43,830 nucleotides of DNA from DASZHJ01 sp035581425 (GCA_035581425.1 DATJVP010000096.1:1-43830), one strand, 5' to 3'; counted from the stretch's first letter, positions 7,464-16,454 are shown. The notes: generated from the letters alone by a model not told the origin. Made by a program: numbers and translations.

Positions 7464-9173
7464 ATGATCGTCGGCATCGATCTCGGCACCACCAACAGCC
7501 TCGTGGGCATTTGGCGGGAGGGCGAGGTGACGCTCATCCCGAACGCACTCGGGCATCTGCTGACTCCGTCCTGCGTCAGCGCCGCCGACGATGGACAGAT
7601 CCTCGTCGGCCTCGCCGCGCGCGAGCGGCTCGCAAGCCATCCCCAGCGGAGCGCTGCGGCTTTCAAGCGTTACATGGGCACCGACCGCCTGCATTTCCTG
7701 GGCGACCGCGGCTATCGCTCGGAGGAGCTCTCGGCGCTGGTGCTGCGCTCGCTCAAGGCTGACGCGGAGGCGTTCCTCGGAGAGCCCGTTAGCGAGGCGG
7801 TCATCACGGTTCCCGCCTATTTCAGCGACGCCCAGCGCAAGGCGACCAAGGCTGCAGGTGAGCTCGCGGGGCTACGCGTCGAGCGGCTGCTGACGGAGCC
7901 CACGGCGGCGGCGCTCGCCTACGGGCTCGGCTCCGCCGGCGACGAGAGCACGCTCATGGTGGTGGATCTCGGCGGCGGCACCTTCGACGTATCGATCCTG
8001 CATTGCTTCGAGGGCGTAATGGAGGTCCGCGCGACCGCGGGCGACAGCTGGCTCGGCGGCGAAGATTTCGTCGATGCGATCGTCGCGGCCTTCATGGCAG
8101 GACCGGGGCGGGAAGCGGGCATGCCATCGCCCGCATCGGGCGCCGCCGTTCACGGAGCGCTCCGCCGGCAGGCCGAGCTACTGAAGCGCCGGCTCACCGA
8201 TGCCGAGAGCGCAAGCCTCGAGATCGTCTACGAGGGAAAGCCCATCGAGTGGACGCTCACGCGGGAGAAATTCGAGACGATCGCGGAGCCCCTGATGGTG
8301 AAGGTGCGGGCGCCGATCGAACGCGCCTTGCGCGACGCGCGCGTCAAGCCCGACGATCTCGCGCAGATCGTGCTCGCGGGCGGCGCTGCTCGCATGCCCA
8401 TGTTCCGCCGCCTCATCGCGCGGCTCTTCCGGCGGCTCCCGATACAGCACATCAATCCCGACGAGGTGGTGGCGCGCGGCGCCGCCGTGCGGGCGGGGCT
8501 CGCGATGCGCGACGAGACGCTCGAGGAAGTCGTGCTGACGGACGTCGCGCCCTTCACCCTGGGGATCGGAACTTCGGAAAAGGATTCCCGCGGGCGCCGG
8601 ATCGGCGGGCTCTTCCTGCCGATCATCGAGCGCAACACCGTGATCCCCGCAAGCCGCACCAAGGACATCACGACGATCGAGGAAAATCAGACGCGGATCA
8701 ACGTCTCCGTCTATCAAGGCGAGGCGCGGCTCATCAAGGACAATATCTTTCTCGGCAAGCTCACCGTGAAGATTCCGCCGGGTCCCGAGGGCAAGGAGTC
8801 CGTTGCGGTCCGCTTTACCTACGACACGAACGGCCTCCTCGAGGTCGAGACCACCGTCGCGAGCACCGGTCGCAAGGAGACGCTGGTGATCGAGGGCAAT
8901 CCTGGCGTGCTCACTTCGGCGGAGATCAAGGAGCGTCTGGCGGCGCTCGCAAAGCTCAAGGTGCATCCGCGCGATGAGGCCGAGAACGCCGCGGTGGTGG
9001 CGCGGGCCGAGCGGCTCTACGAGGAGCGGCTCGGCGACATGCGCCAGGCGATCGGCGAATGGCTTGCGGAATTCCTCTCGCGCCTCGAGGGTCAGGATCC
9101 CCAGGAGATCGACCGCGCGCGCTCGACGTTGGCGGAGCGGCTCGACCGCGTCGACGACGAATTCTTTCTCTGA
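7464..9173 (+). CDS. hscC: HscC-type Hsp70 chaperone
   Basis: 569 residues, matching HscC rather than DnaK (about 640). The nucleotide-binding domain starts at once with VGIDLGTTNSLVGIW, followed by the second phosphate motif VVDLGGGTFDVSIL, the EPTAAALAYG segment and the adenosine motif IVLAGGAARMP. The substrate domain (about 365-480) includes the interdomain linker region VVLTDVAPFTLGIGT. The lid is short and there is no DnaK-type acidic EEVD-like tail. The J-protein gene follows after 15 bases; in Escherichia coli hscC is likewise near J-proteins DjlB/DjlC, which supports a dedicated partner. The client proteins are unknown. The gene replaces tatA in the usual scpB-tatA-tatB order. Confidence 0.88.
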   Translation: MIVGIDLGTTNSLVGIWREGEVTLIPNALGHLLTPSCVSAADDGQILVGLAARERLASHPQRSAAAFKRYMGTDRLHFLGDRGYRSEELSALVLRSLKADAEAFLGEPVSEAVITVPAYFSDAQRKATKAAGELAGLRVERLLTEPTAAALAYGLGSAGDESTLMVVDLGGGTFDVSILHCFEGVMEVRATAGDSWLGGEDFVDAIVAAFMAGPGREAGMPSPASGAAVHGALRRQAELLKRRLTDAESASLEIVYEGKPIEWTLTREKFETIAEPLMVKVRAPIERALRDARVKPDDLAQIVLAGGAARMPMFRRLIARLFRRLPIQHINPDEVVARGAAVRAGLAMRDETLEEVVLTDVAPFTLGIGTSEKDSRGRRIGGLFLPIIERNTVIPASRTKDITTIEENQTRINVSVYQGEARLIKDNIFLGKLTVKIPPGPEGKESVAVRFTYDTNGLLEVETTVASTGRKETLVIEGNPGVLTSAEIKERLAALAKLKVHPRDEAENAAVVARAERLYEERLGDMRQAIGEWLAEFLSRLEGQDPQEIDRARSTLAERLDRVDDEFFL

Positions 9174-9188
9174 GCCGGTAGCCGCGAC

Positions 9189-10124
9189 ATGTGGCAGGAA
9201 TTGGGGATCGCGCCGACCTCCGACGCCCGTGCGATCCGGCGCGCCTATGCGCAGCGATTGCGCGAGGCGCATCCCGATCGCGACCCTCAGGCCTTTCAGC
9301 GCTTGCGGCTTGCCTTCGAGCGCGCCCTTGCCTGGGCGGAGCGCAGCGCCGGCGCGGGCGAGCCTTCTGAAATCCTCTCAGCGAGCGACGAGGGCGATTT
9401 CGATGATCCCGGTTCCGAGCCGGATGGGGATCAGAAAGAGAATCCGGCCTTCGACCCCGAGGACGATCTGGAGGCGGCTGCCGCGCGGCGGCGTTTCGAG
9501 ACAGCGGCGGCAGCAGGCGACACCGAGGCGGCTTTCGCGGAATTCAGCCGCGGCAGCGCCCGGGGTCTCTGGTCGCTCTCGGAGCAGGAGCGTGTGGTCG
9601 CGGAGTTGATGAAGATCGCGGTCGAGGACCGGAGTCTTCCCATTGCCCGCTTCGCGGAGATCGTCCGCGCCGCCGATTGGGATCGGCCAATCGCTTGGGT
9701 CGGCGAGGAACGGAAGGCCCTGCGCGAGCAGGTGCTCGCGCGGCTTGCGGCCGAGCGATGGTACGGCGAGCTCAAGACTGCCGCGGTGGGAGCCGGCGGG
9801 GATTTCGCGGCGCGCCAGCGGCGCCAGATCGCGCGCGCCTTTCTAGGGCGTTTGCCGCGCTGGCGCATGCGCCTCATCGCGCGCGACAGCATCCAGCGGG
9901 CGCTGGAGGACTATGAGCGGCATCAGCCCTGGGTGCTTCCGCTGGTGTCCCGCGAGCACGCGGATTATCTGGTCCGGCTACGGGACGACCACCTTCGCGC
10001 GAAGGCGAGTTGGTCGGGTTCGCGCGGCTCAAAGAAGGGCTCCGCCGCGGGGCAGATCATCTTCATCGTCGTGGCAATTCAAGTCGTTCTGGCAGTGCTC
10101 AGGGACTGCCAAGGGCAGCATTGA
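9189..10124 (+). CDS. Membrane-anchored J-domain protein, likely partner of HscC
   Basis: 311 residues. The N-terminal J domain (about 1-60) has the HPD tripeptide at 28-30 (REAHPDRDPQAF) that triggers Hsp70 ATPase activity. The middle (about 95-265) is charged, helical and unlike DnaJ: there is no zinc-finger or Gly/Phe region. A single hydrophobic helix near the C-terminus (about 290-306, IIFIVVAIQVVLAVL) would make it a tail-anchored protein with the J domain in the cytoplasm. This resembles DjlB/DjlC, the HscC co-chaperones of E. coli. It lies 15 bases after hscC and is surely co-transcribed. Confidence 0.82.
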   Translation: MWQELGIAPTSDARAIRRAYAQRLREAHPDRDPQAFQRLRLAFERALAWAERSAGAGEPSEILSASDEGDFDDPGSEPDGDQKENPAFDPEDDLEAAAARRRFETAAAAGDTEAAFAEFSRGSARGLWSLSEQERVVAELMKIAVEDRSLPIARFAEIVRAADWDRPIAWVGEERKALREQVLARLAAERWYGELKTAAVGAGGDFAARQRRQIARAFLGRLPRWRMRLIARDSIQRALEDYERHQPWVLPLVSREHADYLVRLRDDHLRAKASWSGSRGSKKGSAAGQIIFIVVAIQVVLAVLRDCQGQH

Positions 10125-10141
10125 GGCCGAAGCCCGCGAGA

Positions 10142-10171
10142 TTGCCGCCTCGACCCCATATCTGCCATTAT
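10142..10171 (+). promoter_or_regulatory. Candidate promoter of tatBC
   Basis: TTGCCG (10142-10147), an 18-base spacer, then CATTAT (10166-10171), four of six matches in each box. It lies in the 78-base gap after the J-protein gene, which would let tatBC be expressed apart from hscC. Confidence 0.35.
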
Positions 10172-10202
10172 CCGCGCCGTCTCTGTCGGACGGGTATTAA
10201 CG

Positions 10203-10625
10203 ATGTTCGATTTTGCGTGGTCCGAGATCCTGGTGATCGCACTGGTGGCGCTTGTCGTCATCGGGCCCAAGGACCTCCCGAGCGTGCTGCGGACGCTCGG
10301 CAAATGGGTGAGCAAGGCGCGCGTGGTCGCGCGCGAGTTCCAATCGAGCGTCGAGCAGATGATCCGCGAGAGCGAACTCGAGGACGCGCGCAAGGAGATC
10401 GAGAAGGTGGCCTCCGTCGACGTCGCGAAGGAGATTGAGAACTCTATCGATCCCAAGGGGGAGGTGACGGCGGCGCTCACGGGAACCGGCGCCAGCACGG
10501 AGATCAATCTGCCGCCGGCGACGCAGGCCCCGAGCGAGGGCGTGGCTCAGGCCGAGCTGCCGCCTACGGCCGCGACGGAGACCGCAGGCGTCGCAGCGCC
10601 CGAGAAGACACCGACACCGGTTTGA
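10203..10625 (+). CDS. tatB: Twin-arginine translocase subunit TatB
   Basis: 140 residues. It opens with the TatB pattern MFDFAWSEILVIALVALVVIGPKDLP: one membrane helix with a polar Glu at position 8, a Gly-Pro hinge, and then an amphipathic helix (about 25-60). The remainder is an acidic, proline-rich cytoplasmic tail. With TatC it forms the receptor for folded proteins carrying RR signal peptides. The MFD start and the Glu at position 8 favour TatB over TatA. tatC begins four bases after its stop. No tatA is found beside it, which is unusual for this locus. Confidence 0.9.
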   Translation: MFDFAWSEILVIALVALVVIGPKDLPSVLRTLGKWVSKARVVAREFQSSVEQMIRESELEDARKEIEKVASVDVAKEIENSIDPKGEVTAALTGTGASTEINLPPATQAPSEGVAQAELPPTAATETAGVAAPEKTPTPV

Positions 10626-10629
10626 GCCC

Positions 10630-11436
10630 ATGGCCGAAGTAGAAGAGGAACTCGAGGAAGGCAAGATGCCGCTGCTCGATCACTTGATCGAGCTGCGCCG
10701 GCGCGTCGTCTATTCCGTCCTGGCGCTGGTGGTGATGTTGATCCCCGGCTGGTACTTCTCCGGCGACATCCTCAATTTCCTCGCAAGGCCGCTGCAGAAC
10801 ATCCTGAGCGAGACCTCCGGCGGCCACATGATCTTCACGGATCTGACGGAGGGTTTCTTCACCGACCTGCGGATCGCGCTCTGGACCGCATTCTGCCTCG
10901 CCTTTCCCGTGATCGCGACGCAGCTCTGGATGTTCGTGGCGCCGGGCCTTTACAAGAACGAGCGCCGCGCCTTCTTTCCCTATCTCATTGCGTCGCCGGT
11001 GCTCTTCATCCTTGGCGGGTCGCTCGCCTATTTCGTGATCTTTCCCGTGGCCTGGAAATTCTTCGCGAGCTTCCAGCAGATCGGGCAGGACCAGACCGTG
11101 ATGATGCAGCTCCTCCCGAAGGTCAGCGAGTATGTGACGCTCGTGATGCGGCTCATCTTCGCCTTCGGCATTGCCTTCCAGCTTCCGGTGCTGCTCACCC
11201 TTCTCGCGCGTGTCGGAATCATCACGTCGCAGCAGCTTCGAGAGAAGCGCCGCTACGCGATCGTCGTCAACTTCTTCCTTGCGGCGATATTGACCCCGCC
11301 GGATCTCTTCAGCATGACCTCGCTTGCGATTCCGATGGTGGCGCTCTACGAGCTCTCGATCCTCTGCTGTCGTCTCGTCGAGAAGCAGCGTGCGGAGCGC
11401 GAGGCGCAGGAGGAGCGGGAAGCAGCGGCGGGTTGA
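10630..11436 (+). CDS. tatC: Twin-arginine translocase subunit TatC
   Basis: 268 residues with six membrane helices. The family signature is clear: MPLLDHLIELRRRVVYS at the N-terminus (the region that reads the twin-arginine signal), FTDLTEGFFTDLRIALWTAFCLAFPV, the APGLYKNERR loop, and LPVLLTLLARVGI. It inserts signal peptides of folded exported proteins and recruits TatA. It comes directly after tatB. The C-terminal 20 residues are charged and variable. Confidence 0.96.
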   Translation: MAEVEEELEEGKMPLLDHLIELRRRVVYSVLALVVMLIPGWYFSGDILNFLARPLQNILSETSGGHMIFTDLTEGFFTDLRIALWTAFCLAFPVIATQLWMFVAPGLYKNERRAFFPYLIASPVLFILGGSLAYFVIFPVAWKFFASFQQIGQDQTVMMQLLPKVSEYVTLVMRLIFAFGIAFQLPVLLTLLARVGIITSQQLREKRRYAIVVNFFLAAILTPPDLFSMTSLAIPMVALYELSILCCRLVEKQRAEREAQEEREAAAG

Positions 11437-11447
11437 TCCCCGCGCGA

Positions 11448-11476
11448 TGGACGGCGCGCGTGCGAGCCTCTATAAC
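11448..11476 (+). promoter_or_regulatory. Candidate promoter of serS
   Basis: TGGACG (11448-11453, four of six), a 17-base spacer, and TATAAC (11471-11476, five of six). The predicted transcript would start about 25 bases before the serS ATG. Confidence 0.5.
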
Positions 11477-11508
11477 CGGCGCGCCGGAAACGATGGGCGA
11501 AGCCTCGC

Positions 11509-12786
11509 ATGTTCGACCTGAAGTGGATTCGAGATAATCCCACGGCGTTCGACTCAGGTCTCGCGAAGCGCGGCCTTGCCCCGCAGTCCGCGGAGGTGCT
11601 CGCGCTCGACAAGGCCTGGCGCGAGGCACAGACCGAGGCCGAGCGGCTTCAAGCCGAGCGCAATCGCCTTTCCAAGGAGATTGGCACGGCGAAAGCGAAG
11701 GGTCAGGACGTCGCCGCGATCATGGCGCAGGTCGCCACGAGCAAGGAGCGGCAGGGCGTCATGGAGGCAGAGGCCGCCGAGCGCCTGCGCGCCGTCGAGG
11801 CTCTGCTCGCGACCATCCCGAACCTTCCTGCCGAGGACGTGCCGGAGGGAGGCGATGCCGACGCGAATCGTCTGCTCCGCCGGCACGGCACCCCCGCTCA
11901 GCTCGGCTTCAAGCCTCGGGAGCATTTCGAGATCGGCGAGCGGTTGGGCCTCATGGATTTCACGCGCGCGGGCAAGCTCTCCGGCGCGCGATTTGTCGTG
12001 CTGCAGGGGGCGCTCGCGCGGCTGGAGCGCGCGCTCGGGCAGTTCATGATCGATATCCACACGCGCGAGTTCGGCTACACGGAGGTCTCGCCGCCCTATC
12101 TCGTGCGCGACGAGGCGGTCTACGGTACCGGCAGCCTGCCGAAATTTGCGGATGACCTCTTCCGCACGACAACCGGCCTCTGGCTCATCCCGACGGCGGA
12201 GGTTCCGCTCACGAACCTCGTCGGGGACGAGATCCTGGAGGAGGCGCGGCTGCCGCTGCGCTTTACCGCCTGGACCCCCTGCTTCCGTTCCGAGGCGGGT
12301 GCTGCTGGCAAAGACACCCGCGGCATGATCCGCCAGCACCAGTTCTCGAAGGTCGAGCTGGTCTCGATCGCGCACCCGGACGCCTCGGGCGAGGAGCACG
12401 AGCGGATGACAGGCTGCGCCGAGGAGATTCTGAAGCGGCTTGGGCTCGCCTACCGCGTGATGCTTCTTTGCGGCGGCGACATGGGGTTCGCCTCGCGCAA
12501 GACCTACGACATCGAGGTCTGGCTGCCGGGACAGGGCGCCTATCGCGAGATCTCCAGCTGCTCCAACTGCGGAGAGTTCCAGGCGCGGCGCATGAAGGCG
12601 CGTTTCCGCCCGAAGGAAGGGAAGGGGACGCGGCATGTGCATACGCTCAACGGCTCCGGCCTCGCCATCGGCCGCACGATGATCGCGCTCCTCGAGACCT
12701 ACCAGGCCGCGGACGGCTCGGTCGAGATACCGGAGGCGCTGCAGCCCTATATGGGCGGCATCGAGAAGCTCGCGCCCGATGTTTGA
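11509..12786 (+). CDS. serS: Seryl-tRNA synthetase
   Basis: Class II synthetase charging tRNA-Ser and tRNA-Sec. 425 residues. The N-terminal 110 residues form the antiparallel coiled-coil arm that holds the long variable arm of the tRNA. Motif 2 is seen as TPCFRSEAGAAGKDTRGMIR followed by QHQFSKVE, and motif 3 as LNGSGLAIGRTMIALLE. EISSCSNCGEFQARR is the usual serine-site region. The ATG starts MFDLKWIRDNP, typical for the family. It overlaps surE by eight bases. Confidence 0.97.
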   Translation: MFDLKWIRDNPTAFDSGLAKRGLAPQSAEVLALDKAWREAQTEAERLQAERNRLSKEIGTAKAKGQDVAAIMAQVATSKERQGVMEAEAAERLRAVEALLATIPNLPAEDVPEGGDADANRLLRRHGTPAQLGFKPREHFEIGERLGLMDFTRAGKLSGARFVVLQGALARLERALGQFMIDIHTREFGYTEVSPPYLVRDEAVYGTGSLPKFADDLFRTTTGLWLIPTAEVPLTNLVGDEILEEARLPLRFTAWTPCFRSEAGAAGKDTRGMIRQHQFSKVELVSIAHPDASGEEHERMTGCAEEILKRLGLAYRVMLLCGGDMGFASRKTYDIEVWLPGQGAYREISSCSNCGEFQARRMKARFRPKEGKGTRHVHTLNGSGLAIGRTMIALLETYQAADGSVEIPEALQPYMGGIEKLAPDV

Positions 12787-13561
12787 TCGCCCCATCGATC
12801 TGAGCCGGGCGCGGATCCTCCTCACCAACGACGACGGCATCGAAGCGACGGGCCTCAAGCTCCTGGAGAAGATCGTCCGCGGCATGTCGTCGGACGTCTG
12901 GGTCGTGGCGCCGGAGCTCGAGCAGAGCGGCGCCAGCCATTCGCTGACCCTGCACCGGCCGCTTCGCGTGCGGCAGGCCGGGCCGCAGCGGTTCGCCGTC
13001 GACGGAACTCCCACGGACTGCGTGCTCCTCGCGGTGAACCGGCTCCTCGCGGACAAGCGCCCGACCCTCGCGCTCTCCGGGGTCAACTCCGGCGCCAATC
13101 TCGGCGATGACGTCACCTATTCGGGAACAGTTGCGGCGGCGATGGAAGCGACGCTCCTCGACGTGCCCGCTATCGCCCTCAGCATGGTCTATTCCGACCG
13201 CGACGCCATCCACTGGCCGACCGTCGAGCGCCACGCGCCCGACATCATCCGCCGCCTCGTCGCGCAACCATGGCCACGGAGCACGCTCATCAACGTGAAT
13301 TTCCCGGATCTGCCGCCGGAAGCCGTCGCCGGCATCGCTGTCGCGCGTCAAGGTCGCCACAAGATCGGCGACCAGCTCATGGAGCGCACGGACCCGCGGG
13401 GGCGCCCCTATTATTGGATCGGCCCCCTGCGGGACAAGGACCCCGGGCTTCCCGGCACCGATCTCGCGGCGGTCACGGAAGGAAAGATCGCGCTGACGCC
13501 GATCCTGCTCGACCTAACCAACAATGAGGCGCTGCAATCCCTGCGCAGGGCTTTTCCGTGA
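12779..13561 (+). CDS. surE: 5'/3'-nucleotidase SurE
   Basis: Metal-dependent nucleoside monophosphatase, linked to stationary-phase survival. 260 residues. The metal-binding Asp pair is in ILLTNDDGIEATG, the conserved Ser/Asn in SGVNSGANLGDDVTYSGTVA, and FAVDGTPTDCV is also characteristic. The ATG lies eight bases inside serS, and the stop overlaps the pcm start as GTGA. The serS-surE-pcm run implies a single transcript. Confidence 0.95.
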   Translation: MFDRPIDLSRARILLTNDDGIEATGLKLLEKIVRGMSSDVWVVAPELEQSGASHSLTLHRPLRVRQAGPQRFAVDGTPTDCVLLAVNRLLADKRPTLALSGVNSGANLGDDVTYSGTVAAAMEATLLDVPAIALSMVYSDRDAIHWPTVERHAPDIIRRLVAQPWPRSTLINVNFPDLPPEAVAGIAVARQGRHKIGDQLMERTDPRGRPYYWIGPLRDKDPGLPGTDLAAVTEGKIALTPILLDLTNNEALQSLRRAFP

Positions 13562-14217
13562 GCACGGCGCTTGCGACCAAGAAGGTGCGCCTCATCATGG
13601 AGCTGCGCGCGGCGGGTATCACCGATGCGCGGGTTCTGGGCGCGATCGAGCGCGTCTCGCGCGAGGTTTTTCTCCCGGACACCTTCAGGGATCGCGCCTA
13701 TGACAACGTGGCGCTCCCGGTCGGCCACGGCCAGACAATCAGCCAGCCTCTCGTGGTCACGCGGATGACGGAGGCGCTCGAGGTGGGCGCCCGGCATAAA
13801 GTGCTGGAAATCGGCACCGGTTCGGGCTACCAGGCCGCGATTCTTGCAAAGCTCTGCCGCCGCGTCTTCACGATCGAACGCTATCGCGATCTCCTCAAGA
13901 CCGCGGAGGAGCGATTCGCAGCGCTCCGCATCCATAACATCACTACCCGGCTCGGCGACGGTGCCAAGGGCTGGCCGGAGCAAGCGCCCTTCGATCGCAT
14001 CATCGTGACGGCCGCCGCGGCCGAGGTGCCGCCCGCGCTGCTCAAGAGCCTCGGCGAGGGAGGGATCATGGTGATCCCTGTCGGCGAGGAGCGGCGCGAC
14101 CAGCAGCTCCTGCGCATTCGCCGCAAGGGCGAGGAGACCGTCACTGAGGAGCTCGGCGCAGTCCGCTTCGTCCCACTCGTCGCAGGGCTCGCACGGGAGA
14201 GCCCGGCGCGATTGTGA
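13558..14217 (+). CDS. pcm: Protein-L-isoaspartate O-methyltransferase
   Basis: SAM-dependent enzyme that methylates isoaspartyl residues and so starts repair of aged proteins. 219 residues with GTG start overlapping the surE stop. The family block LPVGHGQTISQPLVVTRM precedes the SAM-binding glycine motif VLEIGTGSGYQAAILAKL; post-motifs RIIVTAAAAEVPP and LGEGGIMVIPVG follow. The surE-pcm order is widely conserved, including in E. coli. Confidence 0.95.
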   Translation: MSTALATKKVRLIMELRAAGITDARVLGAIERVSREVFLPDTFRDRAYDNVALPVGHGQTISQPLVVTRMTEALEVGARHKVLEIGTGSGYQAAILAKLCRRVFTIERYRDLLKTAEERFAALRIHNITTRLGDGAKGWPEQAPFDRIIVTAAAAEVPPALLKSLGEGGIMVIPVGEERRDQQLLRIRRKGEETVTEELGAVRFVPLVAGLARESPARL

Positions 14218-14240
14218 GGCCGGGGCCTGTGACTTAGACT
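14212..14240 (+). promoter_or_regulatory. Candidate promoter of the NlpD-like gene
   Basis: TTGTGA (14212-14217), a 17-base spacer and TAGACT (14235-14240), four of six matches in each. The -35 includes the pcm stop codon. The predicted transcription start (about 14247) is almost at the ATG, so the message could be leaderless; no Shine-Dalgarno sequence is visible. Confidence 0.4.
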
Positions 14241-14248
14241 GTCGCGCC

Positions 14249-15397
14249 ATGTCGAGCTCCTTTTGGTGCCGAGCGCTCCTTCTGGTGGCGATCGCGTCCT
14301 TCGCGGCCTCTTGTCAGCCGGGCAGCCCGAATGGCAGCGGGTCGCCGGTGGGATCCTCCGACCAGAATTCGCCCGAGGGCGGCGCCAGGTGGCATCCCGA
14401 CAGCGTGATCGTGCTGCCGGGAGAAACGCTCTACGCGATCTCTCGTCGCTACGACGTGCCGATCCGCGCGATCATCGATGCCAACAAGCTAGAGCCTCCC
14501 TACCGGCTGCGTGCGGGCGAGACCGTGACTCTGCCGCAGATCCGCACCCACCTCGTGCGCGTAGGCGACACGCTCTACAGCGTCTCCCGGCAGTACGGCG
14601 TCGACGTCGCGACGCTCGCGGAGACGAATCATCTCCAGCCGCCCTTCGTGATCCGCACGGGTACGACGCTCGTGCTGCCGCCCGCGGCGGCCGCGTCGCC
14701 GACGCCGACTACGCCGACACCTTCCTCGCGCAATCCAGGAGTAGCGGTCACGGAATTGCCGCCGCCGCCTCCCTCCGGCCGCGCACCATCCTCGCCGCCG
14801 CCATCACCGCCGACGAATGCGGCCCCGCCGCTGCCGGCATCGCCCTCGATACAGCCCATTGCGCCGCCGACGCCGGTCTCGCCGCCGTCGAGTGCAGCGC
14901 CGCGACCTGCGCCGGCATCGCCGCCGCCTCCGGCGCAAGCAGCCGTGCCGCCCGCGCCAGAGCAGTCAGCGTCGTTACCGCCGCCGACGGGCGGAGCCAA
15001 AGGCGGGACAGGCTTCCTCTGGCCGGTCGAGGGCCGCGTCATCACGCGCTACGGGACCGGTGCGAGCGGCACACATAATGACGGCATCAATATCGCGGCA
15101 CCCACGGGAACGCCCGTGCTCGCGGCCGATGCGGGGACGGTTGCCTATGCCGGAAACGAGCTCCGCGGGTATGGGAACCTGATCCTGATCAAGCACGCCA
15201 ATGGCTGGATGACGGCCTATGCGCACAATGCCGTGCTGCTGGTGAAGCGCGGCGACAAGGTGCAGCGGGGGCAGATGATCGCCCGCGTGGGCGCGACCGG
15301 CACCGTGAACGAGCCGCAGCTTCACTTCGAGGTGCGCAAGGGAACCCGCGCGCTCGATCCGACGGAGTATCTCCCGCCGACCGCTGCGAGCGGATGA
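14249..15397 (+). CDS. NlpD-like lipoprotein: two LysM domains and a degenerate LytM (M23) domain
   Basis: 382 residues. A lipoprotein signal ends at FAAS-C22. Two LysM glycan-binding domains follow (about 50-95 and 97-142), then a long Pro/Ala/Ser linker (about 148-248), then an M23 domain (about 255-378). The M23 zinc site is damaged: the HxGxD motif reads NDGIN (N277, N281) and the HxH motif reads QLH (Q357, H359); H326 remains. E. coli NlpD is altered at similar places and acts by switching on amidases rather than cutting. The surE-pcm-nlpD order is also shared, but without rpoS downstream. An activator of division amidases is the likely role. It converges with the DUF815 gene with only six bases between. 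Confidence 0.87.
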   Translation: MSSSFWCRALLLVAIASFAASCQPGSPNGSGSPVGSSDQNSPEGGARWHPDSVIVLPGETLYAISRRYDVPIRAIIDANKLEPPYRLRAGETVTLPQIRTHLVRVGDTLYSVSRQYGVDVATLAETNHLQPPFVIRTGTTLVLPPAAAASPTPTTPTPSSRNPGVAVTELPPPPPSGRAPSSPPPSPPTNAAPPLPASPSIQPIAPPTPVSPPSSAAPRPAPASPPPPAQAAVPPAPEQSASLPPPTGGAKGGTGFLWPVEGRVITRYGTGASGTHNDGINIAAPTGTPVLAADAGTVAYAGNELRGYGNLILIKHANGWMTAYAHNAVLLVKRGDKVQRGQMIARVGATGTVNEPQLHFEVRKGTRALDPTEYLPPTAASG

Positions 15398-15403
15398 GGG
15401 TCC

Positions 15404-16264
15404 TCAGCCGATTCGTTTGCCGAGGCGTCCCGCCAGATCCTGAATGTATTGCCACGCGACGCGGCCCGAGCGGGCCCCGCGGGTGATCGACCATTCGTTG
15501 GCCTCGGCCTTGAGCTGCTCCGGCGGCACCTCGAGGCCATAGCGCTCGGCATAGCCGCGGACCATCGCGTAATAGGTCTCGTTGTCGCAGGCGTGGAAAC
15601 CGAGCCAGAGTCCAAAGCGGTCGGAGAGCGAGACCTTCTCCTCGACGGCCTCGCCGGGATTGATCGCGGTCGAGCGCTCGTTCTCGATCATGTCGCGCGA
15701 GAGCAGGTGGCGCCGGTTCGAGGTCGCGTAGAGCACGACATTGGCGGGCCGTCCCTCGATCCCGCCTTCGAGCACCGCCTTCAGCGACTTGTAGCTCGTG
15801 TCCTGATGATCGAAGGAGAGATCGTCGCAGAAGAGGATGCAGCGCCGCTCCGTCTTGCGCGTGAGCGCGAGGAGCCGAGGCAGGCTCGGCATGTCCTCGC
15901 GGTGGATCTCGATCAGCACGAGCGAGCGAGGATGCCGGGCGTTGATCGCGGCGTGGATCGCCTTGACGAGCGAGCTCTTGCCCATGCCGCGCGCCCCCCA
16001 GAGGAGCACGTTGTTGGCGGGAAGCCCGCTTGCGAAGCGCTCGGTATTGTCCTGGAGAATGTCGCGGACGCGATCGATACCCTTGAGGAGCGAGATCTCG
16101 ACCCGGTTGACCGTCGGCACCGGCTCGAGCCACTCGCGCTCGGCGTGCCAGACGAAGGCGTCGGCGGCGCTGAAATCCTGCTCGGGCTTGGGTGCCGGCG
16201 CGAGCCGGTCGAGCGCGTCGGCGACGCGGCGCAGTAGGGGTTCGAGGTTTTTCGGTTCGGCCAT
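15404..16264 (-). CDS. DUF815-family AAA-type ATPase
   Basis: 286 residues from the ATG MAEPKNLEPLLRR. The Walker A loop is GARGMGKSS (about 90-98) and Walker B is RCILFCDDLSF (about 141-151). SNRRHLLSRDM and SLSDRFGLWLGF are the sensor and arginine-finger regions usual in the family. Members are common in proteobacteria beside the yajC-sec genes, but their function has not been clearly worked out. The open frame continues upstream to 16831, antisense to yajC; that extension has no family likeness and was left out. It is divergent from yajC. Confidence 0.88.
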   Translation of the reverse strand: MAEPKNLEPLLRRVADALDRLAPAPKPEQDFSAADAFVWHAEREWLEPVPTVNRVEISLLKGIDRVRDILQDNTERFASGLPANNVLLWGARGMGKSSLVKAIHAAINARHPRSLVLIEIHREDMPSLPRLLALTRKTERRCILFCDDLSFDHQDTSYKSLKAVLEGGIEGRPANVVLYATSNRRHLLSRDMIENERSTAINPGEAVEEKVSLSDRFGLWLGFHACDNETYYAMVRGYAERYGLEVPPEQLKAEANEWSITRGARSGRVAWQYIQDLAGRLGKRIG

Positions 16265-16454
16265 CGAGGCAAGGAAAGGAGCGGGTTTCTCGAAGGGGGC
16301 GGACCCTATCACAGCTGCCGAACCCGTCAAAGCCGGGCCTTCCGCGGGGGTCCCGCGGGCATTGCTCTTTACGGTCAAACCGCGTACCAATGGCCGCTCT
16401 TCGGGCGCCGCCTCTGGGCGTGCGCTCTCAATTTTCGCGACCCCTGGAGGGACG

